Assembly (NCBI GenBank): GCA_030740765.1
Contig: JASLWR010000007.1
Location: 20,638 to 84,637, forward strand
Source: Thermoplasmatota archaeon
GTDB lineage: Archaea; Thermoplasmatota; Penumbrarchaeia; JASLWR01
Reading direction: 5' to 3'
DNA length: 64,000 bases
The notes below the pieces were generated by a model, which was given only the letters and a program-made list of their open reading frames with translations, did no database searches and had not been told where the DNA came from. Made by a program: the position numbers and the translations under genes. Shown here one piece after another: positions 46,075 to 54,371 of this stretch; positions within the stretch are counted from its first letter, which is position 1; every line of letters starts with the position of its first letter.

Positions 46075-47481
46075 ATGGGATCTATCGAATACTTTTTCAA
46101 ACCCCGATCGGTAGCCGTTATAGGTGCATCGCAGGCGGAAGGTAAAATCGGGAATATTGTTCTCAAGAATATAATATTCGGCTCAAAAGATAACGCTCAG
46201 ATGGGTGTGCAAAATGGGTTCAAGGGGAATATATTTCCCATAAATCCCCAGGCTGAAGAAGTGTGTGGATTGAAGGCCTACGGATCCATTCTGGACGTTC
46301 CTACGGATGTTGACATGGCAGTGATATGCATCCCTGCGAAGGCTGTTAAGAGGTCAATCGAGGAATGCGGCACCAAGGGAGTTCTCTCAGTGGTAATAAT
46401 AACCGCAGGATTTTCAGAGGGCGGCGAGGATTCAAAGAATCTCGAAAATGAGATATTGGATATTGCTTCCCAATATTCCATACGCATAATCGGTCCCAAT
46501 TGCCTGGGAGTCATTAGTACCTACAGTGCCTTGAATGCCAGTTTCGGAGATGCAATGCCAAACAAGGGTCCGATATCTTTCGTTTCCCAGAGCGGCGCTC
46601 TTTGCACTTCAGTTATCAATTATTCTTTCGAGGAACACTTAGGTTTTTCAAATTTCGTAAGTATAGGAAACAAATCCGATGTGGATGATGCCGATCTGCT
46701 GGATTATTTTTCCGGTGACGAAAGTACAAAGTGTATAATGTTCTACATAGAATCTCTCAAGGACGCAAGGAAGTTCTTCGATACCTCCCGGCGGGTTGTA
46801 AGAGATAAACCGGTGGTTGCCTTTAAGTCGGGATATACTGAAGAAGGGGCCAAGGCCACGTCGTCACACACAGGAAGCATTGCCGGATCCGACGTTGCCT
46901 ATGTCGCGGCTTTCAAGCAGTCCGGTGTTTTCCGTGCAAAGACTCTAAGCCAGTTGTTCGATTCTTCAAGGGCCCTTGCTTACCAACCGGTTCCCCATGG
47001 CGAGAATATCGCTATTCTTACCAACGCCGGAGGTCCAGGAGTACTGGCCTCGGATACCGCCTATAGTCTGGGAATGGCTCTTGCCGAACTTAGCGAGGAT
47101 ACGGTCGAAAAACTGAATCAAGTATGCCCGCCGACCTGGAGTCATCGGAATCCGGTTGATATTATCGGAGACGCCACTGCGGAGAGATACGAGGAATCGC
47201 TGAAAATATTGATGAGTGCTAGAGAGATTGATGGTGTCATTCTTCTCCTTTCCCCCACGGCAAGGGCGGAGCCCATGGACATTGCGATCCGGACGGTGGA
47301 TGTACAGAAAGAGTCGGGGAAACCTGTGACCGCTTCCTTCGTGGGAATGGTCTCACAGGAATCCGAAAATTATCTCGACAGCAATGGCATACCTGAGATC
47401 GAATACCCTGAAAGGGCGGTATTTGCCATGTACGCGCTGATACATCGTATGCGTTTCCTCAAAAAGGAGGGTTTGATGTGA
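46075..47481 (+). CDS. acdA: ADP-forming acetyl-CoA synthetase, alpha subunit
   Basis: A 468-residue alpha subunit, the same length class as in Pyrococcus. CoA-binding domain: EYFFKPRSVAVIGASQAEGKIGN. Middle succinyl-CoA-synthetase-like domain: IRIIGPNCLGVIS and ISFVSQSGALCTSVI. The phosphohistidine region is SSHTGSIAGSD. With the beta subunit it converts acetyl-CoA + ADP + Pi to acetate + ATP + CoA, an archaeal route of substrate-level phosphorylation. AAAAAGGTGG precedes the ATG, and a TATA lies upstream. The stop overlaps the beta start (ATGTGA), so the subunits are co-translated. Acyl preference (acetyl, branched or aryl) cannot be read from the sequence. Confidence 0.94.
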   Translation: MGSIEYFFKPRSVAVIGASQAEGKIGNIVLKNIIFGSKDNAQMGVQNGFKGNIFPINPQAEEVCGLKAYGSILDVPTDVDMAVICIPAKAVKRSIEECGTKGVLSVVIITAGFSEGGEDSKNLENEILDIASQYSIRIIGPNCLGVISTYSALNASFGDAMPNKGPISFVSQSGALCTSVINYSFEEHLGFSNFVSIGNKSDVDDADLLDYFSGDESTKCIMFYIESLKDARKFFDTSRRVVRDKPVVAFKSGYTEEGAKATSSHTGSIAGSDVAYVAAFKQSGVFRAKTLSQLFDSSRALAYQPVPHGENIAILTNAGGPGVLASDTAYSLGMALAELSEDTVEKLNQVCPPTWSHRNPVDIIGDATAERYEESLKILMSAREIDGVILLLSPTARAEPMDIAIRTVDVQKESGKPVTASFVGMVSQESENYLDSNGIPEIEYPERAVFAMYALIHRMRFLKKEGLM

Positions 47482-48197
47482 GCGTTGAAACGGAGAAAAA
47501 TGAAAAGATATCACGGGCGATCGCTGAAGCTCTTGGCAGGGGACAAAAGGTATTCAATCTGGAGGAGTCGCGCGCGATCATGGAGCTGGCGGGGATTCCT
47601 TTCAATAAATGCGGCCTTGCGACAAGCGCGGGGGATGCGGCGGATATCGCTGATGACATGGGTTATCCTGTGGTGATGAAGATAGTGTCACCTCAGGTCA
47701 TACACAAAACGGAGGTAGGGGGGGTAAGGGTGAACATTGCAACAGGCGCAGAGGTGAAAAGCACCTACGAGGATATCGTAAAAGGAGTTCTGGAGCAGGT
47801 CCCCCATGCAGAGATAAATGGAATTCTCATCGAGGAAATGGTCAGCGGGACCGAACTCATAGTGGGAACCACCACAGACCCGCAGTTTGGACCCATGATA
47901 ATGTTTGGGATAGGCGGCATCTTCGTTGAAGTATACAAAGACGTTAGCTTCAGGCTAATTCCCATCTCCGCCAATGACGCAAGGGATATGATGGGGGAGA
48001 TCAAGGGCAAGGCATTGCTTGAAGGAATTCGTGGATTACCACGGGCCGATCCGGATAAAATCGTTGAGATATTGGAAAATGTCTCGAAACTCGTTCAGTC
48101 CCACCCGGAAATCGACGAAATGGACATTAACCCGCTTCTAATTACTGAAAATGGCATCATTGCTGTTGACGCAAGGATACTACTGGGGGACGGGTAG
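47478..48197 (+). CDS. acdB: ADP-forming acetyl-CoA synthetase, beta subunit (ATP-grasp)
   Basis: A 239-residue ATP-grasp subunit. Typical segments: GYPVVMKIVSPQVIHKTEVGGVRV, ILIEEMVSGTELIVGTTTDPQFG, FGIGGIFVEVYKDVSFR and MDINPLL. It binds ADP/ATP and accepts the phosphate from the alpha-subunit His. The start is GTG overlapping the alpha stop, with AAAGGAGGG upstream, a strong ribosome site. The split alpha/beta form is as in Thermococci and some other archaea; many others have a fused protein. Confidence 0.94.
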   Translation: MSVETEKNEKISRAIAEALGRGQKVFNLEESRAIMELAGIPFNKCGLATSAGDAADIADDMGYPVVMKIVSPQVIHKTEVGGVRVNIATGAEVKSTYEDIVKGVLEQVPHAEINGILIEEMVSGTELIVGTTTDPQFGPMIMFGIGGIFVEVYKDVSFRLIPISANDARDMMGEIKGKALLEGIRGLPRADPDKIVEILENVSKLVQSHPEIDEMDINPLLITENGIIAVDARILLGDG

Positions 48198-48228
48198 ATT
48201 CAATCAACAAGATATGGAGTTCGAACAT

Positions 48229-49689
48229 ATGATGAGTAAAAGATCAATAACCAAATCCAAGATAATCTGCACCATCGGTCCTGCAACAGACAAGGAGGAG
48301 CAGATTAAGAAATTGTCCGATATCGGTATGGATTGTGCAAGGATCAACTTTTCCCACGGGACTGACGAATACAAATCGGACCTCTTCAATAGGATCAGGA
48401 CCACGGATGGGAAACTGGCGATTTTGTGCGATATCCAAGGCCCCAAGATACGCATAGGTACGATCAAGGAAGGAGGCATCACACTTAATCCCGGAAATAA
48501 AGTTACATTAACCACACAGGACATTGTCGGTGACGAGAACCGGATCACAATTAACTACAAGAAGCTCGCAGCAGAGATAAAACCTGGAGAGATGATATTC
48601 ATTAACGATGGTATCGTCTGCCTCAAGGTGGAAAAAATAGAGGGAACGGAGATCGGATGCCATATTCGTTGTGGTGGGTTCCTCACCAGCAGAAAAGGCG
48701 TTAACCTGCCTTCCACGAAGATATCTCTAACGGTACCCACGGAAAAGGACGTAAAAGACCTGGAATTGATCGCGGGGCTGGACCCGGAGTTCGTGGCGAT
48801 GTCCTTTATAGGCACTGCGGCCGATGTGCTAAAGATCAGAAAGATGCTGGCAGATTTCGGTAACGACCGTATCAAACTGATTTCGAAGATAGAAAGGCCT
48901 GTAGCTCTAGATAATTTCGACGCCATATTGAAGGTATCGGACGGCATCATGGTAGCACGTGGTGACCTCGGCGTGGAGATACCCCCGGAGCAGGTCATAC
49001 CATTCCAGAAGGACATGATATGGAAATGCAATATCGCGGGAAAACCCATAATCGTGGCCACGCAGATGCTGGAATCCATGGTCAAATCCCCCGTTCCCAC
49101 GAGAGCTGAAGTTTCAGATGTGTTCAACGCCATAGAGGACGGGGCGGATGCAGTAATGCTGAGTGCGGAAACGGCCTCGGGTAATTTTCCAGCGGAGGCA
49201 GTTCTCATGATGGAACGTGTTATTAGGACATCTGAAGCATTGTTCGAGGTACGGAACCCGGATGAGTACGATTCGGAGAACGAGAACACATCGGAGATTA
49301 TCGGCCATCTGGTATACGTGGCAGGAAAGGAATTCAGTGATATCAAGTACAAAAAAGGGAAGATAATCTGTCTCACTGCAAGCAGTCACACCGCCAAGAT
49401 GATCTCAAAATACAGACCGTTCCTCCCTATTATCGGGATCACTTCCAATGTCAGGACCGCACGAGAAATGAGATTGATCTGGGGTGTAGAACCCCTTCAT
49501 ATCCCGGGACTGGAAAAGATACCGGATACTGTCAGAAAGCTTGCGAAAGTCTCCCAAAGTTGCTTGAAAGAAAACTACATTGAAGAAAAAGAAAAGCTCA
49601 TCATTGCTGGAAATCTGCTTCCTCTTGGCGCCGGCACGAACATGATAACCATTACATCGGCGGCAAATATATTAAAAAACCACTCATAA
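48229..49689 (+). CDS. pyk: Pyruvate kinase
   Basis: About 486 residues. The track starts at 48151 within acdB; ATG 48229 has GGAG at good spacing and is followed by KRSITKSKIICTIGPA, the true N-terminus. Active-site segments: CARINFSHG, LCDIQGPKIRIG, KIERPVALDNFD, IMVARGDLGVEI, IVATQMLESM and TRAEVSDVFNAIEDGADAVMLSAETA. It makes ATP and pyruvate from phosphoenolpyruvate. It lies 31 bases after acdB, so ATP-forming steps at both ends of pyruvate breakdown are on one transcript. Confidence 0.95.
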   Translation: MMSKRSITKSKIICTIGPATDKEEQIKKLSDIGMDCARINFSHGTDEYKSDLFNRIRTTDGKLAILCDIQGPKIRIGTIKEGGITLNPGNKVTLTTQDIVGDENRITINYKKLAAEIKPGEMIFINDGIVCLKVEKIEGTEIGCHIRCGGFLTSRKGVNLPSTKISLTVPTEKDVKDLELIAGLDPEFVAMSFIGTAADVLKIRKMLADFGNDRIKLISKIERPVALDNFDAILKVSDGIMVARGDLGVEIPPEQVIPFQKDMIWKCNIAGKPIIVATQMLESMVKSPVPTRAEVSDVFNAIEDGADAVMLSAETASGNFPAEAVLMMERVIRTSEALFEVRNPDEYDSENENTSEIIGHLVYVAGKEFSDIKYKKGKIICLTASSHTAKMISKYRPFLPIIGITSNVRTAREMRLIWGVEPLHIPGLEKIPDTVRKLAKVSQSCLKENYIEEKEKLIIAGNLLPLGAGTNMITITSAANILKNHS

Positions 49690-49697
49690 TGAAAAAA

Positions 49698-50138
49698 TCA
49701 CTCCCTTGGTGGGAAAAGACTTGCAGATATCCTCCTCTGCCTTTCCCGGTCCTCTGTTGCGATAGCCTTTGCGAGAGTTTCTTCTTGCCCGGCTTGGATC
49801 CGGAACATGTCACGATTAGGGCAGAAATCATCCATTATTGCGCAGTATTGTTCCTCGTCAAATATCACCGGGTAGAGCTGGCAGCCAAGGGGACGGTATT
49901 CGTATATTGAGCAGAGCCCATTATGAAGGAATATACATGCACCGTCAACATTTTCGAGACACTGGTATCCGTCCACGAGTCTGGAAAATTCCATATGTCC
50001 TTTTTCCAGTATAATACGTATGTCCTCTTCAGAAAGGGTCATTTCCGTTTCATAACAACATTTCGAGCACGTGAATTTTTTACAGGGAGATTGGAATTTA
50101 ACATTTCCCTCGTCTCCGGAAACGTTTGAGCGGGTCAT
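49698..50138 (-). CDS. YkgJ-family cysteine cluster protein
   Basis: A 146-residue protein with the cysteine pattern of the YkgJ/UPF0153 family: CKKFTCSKCC near the N-terminus, CIFLHNGLCSIYEYRPLGCQLYP in the middle, and CPNRD. These cysteines are thought to bind zinc or an iron-sulfur cluster; the biological role is not established. It starts 4 bases after dcd on the same strand, so the two are likely co-transcribed, and is convergent with pyk. Confidence 0.88.
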   Translation of the reverse strand: MTRSNVSGDEGNVKFQSPCKKFTCSKCCYETEMTLSEEDIRIILEKGHMEFSRLVDGYQCLENVDGACIFLHNGLCSIYEYRPLGCQLYPVIFDEEQYCAIMDDFCPNRDMFRIQAGQEETLAKAIATEDRERQRRISASLFPPRE

Positions 50139-50142
50139 GAGA

Positions 50143-50637
50143 TCAGAATCCCCGCGAATTTTTTGATAGGGTTACACCTTCCTGCCCCTGATAATTGCCA
50201 CTTCTTTCATCGTAGAGTGACGTCGGTGTCGAACTTAGGCGCTGGACCACCAGTTGCGCGATTCTAACACCTATCTCAAGGACCCTGTCGGTTTTACTGC
50301 TGTTGAAAAAATTGAATGTGAGCGTTCCCTCGAAACCAGCATCGATCATTCCGAAGGACGGGATCAATCCCTGCCGGGCAAATGTGGTGCGTATCCAGCA
50401 GTTTCCAACTAGCCGTGGGCCGAATTTCAATCGTTCCCGGGTGGCCGCTGCGAACCACATTCTGGCCGGGATCACTACTTCCCCCGAATCTACCGTCTTT
50501 ACTAGTTCAGGAATCATTATTTCCCGTATGGAAAGGTCGTACCCATTTGGTGTAAGGTTGTTTTGAGAAAAAGGATCGATTTTGAGATTCTTTTTCTCGA
50601 TTTCTTTTATTATATCCACATCGCTCAATACGGTCAT
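50143..50637 (-). CDS. dcd: dCTP deaminase-like protein (catalytic Glu apparently replaced)
   Basis: About 164 residues; ATG 50637 has AGGTGAACGA upstream, better than ATG 50658. Family features: NNLTPNGYDLSIRE, RTTFARQGL, MIDAGFEG and SGNYQGQEG. dCTP deaminase makes dUTP and ammonia; some archaeal forms also hydrolyse dUTP. By alignment from memory, the E. coli segment GxIVLEFYN contains the catalytic Glu, and here it is GTLTFNFFN, with Asn at that place. The Arg of RTTFAR is kept. So activity may be lost, changed or purely regulatory. It is co-directional with the YkgJ-like gene, 4 bases apart. Confidence 0.85.
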   Translation of the reverse strand: MTVLSDVDIIKEIEKKNLKIDPFSQNNLTPNGYDLSIREIMIPELVKTVDSGEVVIPARMWFAAATRERLKFGPRLVGNCWIRTTFARQGLIPSFGMIDAGFEGTLTFNFFNSSKTDRVLEIGVRIAQLVVQRLSSTPTSLYDERSGNYQGQEGVTLSKNSRGF

Positions 50638-50744
50638 TCGTTCACCTATTACCTCCATTCAAAATTAACATCCTATTTATTTCTTACATTCCTGGTTTTA
50701 CTACAAAAATAATTTAAAATCAGATTTCAATCACGCTTTGCGAA

Positions 50745-50829
50745 GCTGAGGTAGCTTAGCCAGGTACGGCGCCGGCCTTGAGAGCCGGTGGTGCTCGACA
50801 CCACGGGGGTTCGAATCCCTCCCTCAGCG
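50745..50829 (+). tRNA. tRNA-Ser (anticodon UGA)
   Basis: The acceptor stem GCTGAGG/CCTCAGC with discriminator G is complete. The anticodon stem GCCGG/CCGGT holds loop CTTGAGA with anticodon TGA. The long variable arm TGGTGCTCGACACCACG is class II, as expected for Ser. The T-arm is GGGGG-TTCGAAT-CCCTC. No intron. A TTTAAAAT box A lies upstream. CCA is not encoded. Confidence 0.95.
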
Positions 50830-50842
50830 CTTTTTTTATTTT
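50830..50842 (+). terminator. Oligo-T terminator after tRNA-Ser
   Basis: CTTTTTTTATT follows the tRNA directly, a typical archaeal oligo-T terminator. The rest of 50843-50963 is AT-rich with a TATA-like ATATATATT before the sulfotransferase. Confidence 0.5.
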
Positions 50843-50963
50843 GTAAAGTAACATTTTTCTGAGAATGTTAATATCGGGGAGGTCACAGGGACCAAAATAT
50901 ATATTACCATACATCGTTAATGTTCAAGTAATAATACAAAATCAGGAAATAAGATGATCGGAT

Positions 50964-51911
50964 ATGACACAAACCCCCACGTTCATAGTCAGTGCAGGAA
51001 GATCTGGCTCCACCTGGCTAGCAAAGATGATCAATAGCCACCCGGAGATCCTTTGTGTGTCAGATATCCTCGAACCAGTTGGGACCATACCGTACTTTGA
51101 TGCTTCCCTAAAGGTAAGCGGTAAAGAATTCTTCAGGGTTCTGAGCCAGGAATCCCTCGCCCAGAGGATAAAGCACTGGCGCAAGAGAAGAAATGAAGAG
51201 CTTTTGTTCTTGCCTGAAAAGGATGAAATGGTATCATTGTTATTGTGCTACACGTTGCCATTCCTTACTGGGGGGAAAAACCCCATGGTATTATATGAAA
51301 AGGTCCGGGATGAAATAGAAAGCTGGCAAGAAGATATTATGCCAGAACATTTTATTCGTTTTTGCGAATTCTTGAGAGATGATTTTCAGAAAAAAGTATG
51401 GGTGGAAAGGACAGGAGGTGGGCTTGCCCACATAAATAAAATATTGCAAAATTGGCCGGAGGCAAAGGTCATTCACAATTACAGGGATGGCAGAGAGACT
51501 GCAATATCGATGATGGGAGGTTCATTTTTCAGGCTGTATTATGAATTATTGCAGGACCCTGATCTGAGCCCTGAATGGGATATGGATTCTTTTGACCGGG
51601 GAGTTTCAGTTATGGGCAGATTATGGAACAGATGGGTGGTTGACGCTGAGGAATGTCTATCAAAAATACCATCCTTTCAAAAAATGCACGTAGGCTTTGA
51701 GAATCTGAATTCAGACCTTAGATCAAACCTTCTAAATATCGCCTCCTTCATCCTTGGTAGGGAGAATAACGATATTGATGAAGAATGGGTCCAAAATAAT
51801 AAATTCCCTTCAAGGAAGCCGGACCTGAAATTTGAAAAATTAAATGACGAAGATCAGAATAAATTATTTTTTTCATGTAAAGAAGGATTGAAAAGACTGA
51901 GGTATATCTAA
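50964..51911 (+). CDS. Sulfotransferase family protein
   Basis: A 315-residue protein with the PAPS-binding 5' loop SAGRSGSTWLAKMI near residue 10 and a 3'-phosphate-type motif HNYRDGRETAISM near 170. Family members transfer sulfate from PAPS to sugars, lipids or proteins. In archaea such genes often lie in surface-glycan clusters. No signal peptide, so cytoplasmic or membrane-side. The following basic membrane protein starts 12 bases after its stop and may be co-transcribed. Substrate unknown. Confidence 0.85.
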   Translation: MTQTPTFIVSAGRSGSTWLAKMINSHPEILCVSDILEPVGTIPYFDASLKVSGKEFFRVLSQESLAQRIKHWRKRRNEELLFLPEKDEMVSLLLCYTLPFLTGGKNPMVLYEKVRDEIESWQEDIMPEHFIRFCEFLRDDFQKKVWVERTGGGLAHINKILQNWPEAKVIHNYRDGRETAISMMGGSFFRLYYELLQDPDLSPEWDMDSFDRGVSVMGRLWNRWVVDAEECLSKIPSFQKMHVGFENLNSDLRSNLLNIASFILGRENNDIDEEWVQNNKFPSRKPDLKFEKLNDEDQNKLFFSCKEGLKRLRYI

Positions 51912-51922
51912 GAGGGAAGACG

Positions 51923-52573
51923 ATGTCCAATAAATTATTTGCCCGCAAGTCCAATGACGATCTGCCGGAACCGAATGAATCACAGGATGAGGAGAGTCCA
52001 AAACCAATTGAGCCAAAGGTTTGGGAAGAAAAGAAAAAGGAAAAACTCGTCAGTGGTAAGGAAAGCAGAAAGAGGACCAAGGCGAAATTAAAGAAGATAA
52101 AAAAGAAAAGGAAGGCCAAACGAAAAAAGAAAACGGAAAAGACCGAACCGGAAAAATCGGGAGAAGAAGAAAAAACTGCCCTTGGGGTACAGAAATATCA
52201 CAGAGGTTTTTTCTCCACGATCATTTGGTGGTTGGTACTGCTCCCTCTGCTACTTATACCTGTAGTTGGTCCGTTATTCACGTTTACACTGGTCCCATTC
52301 ATAGCCGGGCGAAGGGGGAGCCGATGGGTGGAAAAGAGATATGCCGTTGAAATAGGATTCTTGGCGTCAGTCGTGGTATCGGCATTCCAGATATTATTAT
52401 TATATTCGATCCTGGACGCTTTTACTACGGGAACCGTGAACGAGGTGAGTACACAGGGACGTGAATACCTAATCCTAGCACTGGGCGTGGGATTAAATCT
52501 CGGCTTCTGTCTCCTGGGAACAGCTACAGGTACAATAAAAAATTTCGGTGATCCCATATCAAAAAACACCTAG
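51923..52573 (+). CDS. Membrane protein with lysine-rich N-terminal tail
   Basis: A 216-residue protein. The first ~90 residues are highly charged (KKIKKKRKAKRKKK) and should be cytoplasmic. Four hydrophobic segments follow (WWLVLLPLLLIPVVGPLFT, LASVVVSAFQILLLYSIL, LILALGVGLNLGFCLLG). GRRGSRWVEKRYAV lies between helices. No family recognised. It follows the sulfotransferase by 11 bases in the same direction. Confidence 0.65.
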   Translation: MSNKLFARKSNDDLPEPNESQDEESPKPIEPKVWEEKKKEKLVSGKESRKRTKAKLKKIKKKRKAKRKKKTEKTEPEKSGEEEKTALGVQKYHRGFFSTIIWWLVLLPLLLIPVVGPLFTFTLVPFIAGRRGSRWVEKRYAVEIGFLASVVVSAFQILLLYSILDAFTTGTVNEVSTQGREYLILALGVGLNLGFCLLGTATGTIKNFGDPISKNT

Positions 52574-52600
52574 TTTAGTGAAACCGGAGATTATTACCCA

Positions 52601-52615
52601 AAAATTTTTAAGATA
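52601..52615 (+). promoter_or_regulatory. TATA box for the RNA/pheS region
   Basis: CCCAAAAATTTTTAAGATA has BRE-like and TATA-like parts. A start about 25 bases on matches the beginning of the structured RNA region. Confidence 0.45.
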
Positions 52616-52621
52616 TTGTCA

Positions 52622-52785
52622 ATGGTGCAGAGCTCGACAAGAAGGCGAGGTTGCAGCTTGATAATGTTCGCAGAATCGCAGCCTGTAGATTTCCGGAGGG
52701 AATCGAAGGCTCAGCAGAGCCAAGGGGTCTGCGTAGTGTAACAGGAGCCTGAAAGGACCGATTCTGCTGAATAACATTATTTGTC
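52622..52785 (+). ncRNA. Candidate structured RNA or leader upstream of pheS
   Basis: A strong multi-branch fold can be drawn. ATAATGTT (52661) pairs with AACATTAT (52773), and GCAGAATCG (52670) with CGATTCTGC (52759), together 17 pairs with one small internal loop. Inside, CCTGT pairs with ACAGG, and two hairpins stack there: GATTTCC-GGA-GGGAATC and GGCTC-AGCA-GAGCC. An alternative pairing GCAGA/TCTGC competes with the second hairpin, as in a switch. A separate hairpin TGCA-GA-GCTCG...CGAG-GT-TGCA precedes. No ORF is here. It ends about 45 bases before pheS, so it is either a stand-alone RNA or a pheS leader. No SRP or RNase P core motif is seen. Confidence 0.55.
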
Positions 52786-52829
52786 AAACTAACTCGCGAG
52801 ATTCATCAATTGGACGCTTACGTGATACT

Positions 52830-54356
52830 ATGACCGGCGAAAAGGAGAAACTGAGCTATAACGAAAAGAAGGTAATGTTGGCCCTATCTACCCTTGGTAA
52901 GGCGACACCGGAAAGGATCGTGGACGAGGGAAAGTTCACCCGTATCGTGGAGGTGATGAATGCATCGTCCTGGCTCCAGATGAAGGGGATGGTGGAGATG
53001 GAGGAAAAGATAGAGGAGACGGTAACTTTATCACGCAAGAGCTCGGGCGGAAAAGATCTTCCCGAAAGGACCGGTATAAAATTTTTAAAGAAGTGCAGGG
53101 TACCGGTATCCATGGCGGATTTCAACAGCAAATCCGGATTACCCAAGGGTATGCCGTCAATTGCAATAGGGTGGATGAGACGAAAAGGCTGGGTAGTTAT
53201 TTCGAAAGATGGGAAGGAAACTTACCTCCAGCTCAGCGAAAAGGGTAGGAATTCACTCGGTAAAAAGGGCGGGGACGAACTGTTGATTAAACGTCTATTT
53301 GAGAAAGGCGAGATCAATGTTGATGATGTGGATGCAAATGCCCTCTCATTGCTCTCTCGTAGAAAAGACGTGATAGTTAAGAAGGAAAAGATCCGAAGAT
53401 TCATTTCATTGACTGATAAAGGGCGGGAGATCGTCCGTGAGGGTTTGGTACTGAAAAAACAAGTGGGACAGCTCACTCCTGAACTGCTGCAAAGCGGTGA
53501 ATGGGGACAGGTGGAGCTTCGACCATACGATATCGGTTCCTTCGCACCTACGGTCTACGGCGGAAGAGAGAACCCACTTGGACGGCTAATTAGACAGATA
53601 AGAAAGATATTCCTTGACATGGGTTTCAACGAGATTTGGGGTAATTATGTCGAGCCTGCTTTCTGGAACATGGACGCACTCTTTATACCCCAGGACCATC
53701 CCGCCCGGGACATGCAGGACACCTTCTATCTCAAACAACCTTCGAAGACTGAAATGCCCGGTGATGAACTGATAACAGCTGTGAAGGGTATACAGGAAAA
53801 TGGCGGCACCACAGGTTCGGATGGTTGGGGTGGCCAGTGGTCAATGGATATGGCAAGGAAACCGCTTCTTCGTACACATACCACTGTGAATACGATAAGG
53901 TACCTCTCAAAGCACAACAAAACACCCATCAAGGTATTTTCAATAGAACCGGTCTTTAGAAAGGAATCCATCGACAGGACGCATTTGCCGGAGTTTTACC
54001 AGGTTGAAGGTATCGTTGTTGAAGAAGGTTCTTCCTTCAGGATGTTACTGGGAATCCTGAAAGAGTTCTACCGGCGGATGGGATTTTCGGAGATTCGCAT
54101 GAGACCTGCATATTTCCCATATACCGAACCTTCCATGGAAGTTGAGGTGAAGTTCAAAGGGGAATGGCTCGAACTTGGTGGGAGCGGGATATTCAGGCCG
54201 GAAGTTGTTGCGCCTTTCGACGTGGACGAACCCGTCCTTGCATGGGGCCTAGGATTGGAAAGGCTGGCAATGCTCAAATTCGGGCTCGATGATATCCGAC
54301 AGCTCTACATAAGTGATCTGGACTGGTTAAAAAAATCACCTATCGTAACAAGATAA
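52830..54356 (+). CDS. pheS: Phenylalanyl-tRNA synthetase, alpha subunit (archaeal type)
   Basis: A 508-residue alpha subunit. The N-terminus has the winged-helix-like modules of archaeal/eukaryotic PheS (LSYNEKKVMLALSTLG and repeats, ~1-200). The catalytic class II core includes QDHPARDMQDTFYL, motif 2 FRKESIDRTHLPEFYQVEG, and motif 3 LAWGLGLERLAMLKFG. It charges tRNA-Phe with PheT, which is not in this window. The start has only a weak ribosome site (GTGATACT). The structured region upstream may be its leader. Confidence 0.96.
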   Translation: MTGEKEKLSYNEKKVMLALSTLGKATPERIVDEGKFTRIVEVMNASSWLQMKGMVEMEEKIEETVTLSRKSSGGKDLPERTGIKFLKKCRVPVSMADFNSKSGLPKGMPSIAIGWMRRKGWVVISKDGKETYLQLSEKGRNSLGKKGGDELLIKRLFEKGEINVDDVDANALSLLSRRKDVIVKKEKIRRFISLTDKGREIVREGLVLKKQVGQLTPELLQSGEWGQVELRPYDIGSFAPTVYGGRENPLGRLIRQIRKIFLDMGFNEIWGNYVEPAFWNMDALFIPQDHPARDMQDTFYLKQPSKTEMPGDELITAVKGIQENGGTTGSDGWGGQWSMDMARKPLLRTHTTVNTIRYLSKHNKTPIKVFSIEPVFRKESIDRTHLPEFYQVEGIVVEEGSSFRMLLGILKEFYRRMGFSEIRMRPAYFPYTEPSMEVEVKFKGEWLELGGSGIFRPEVVAPFDVDEPVLAWGLGLERLAMLKFGLDDIRQLYISDLDWLKKSPIVTR

Positions 54357-54371
54357 TTTCAGCGGTAAGGA

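Noticed and set aside
48555-49376. 273-residue minus-strand ORF
   Set aside because: Antisense of pyruvate kinase.
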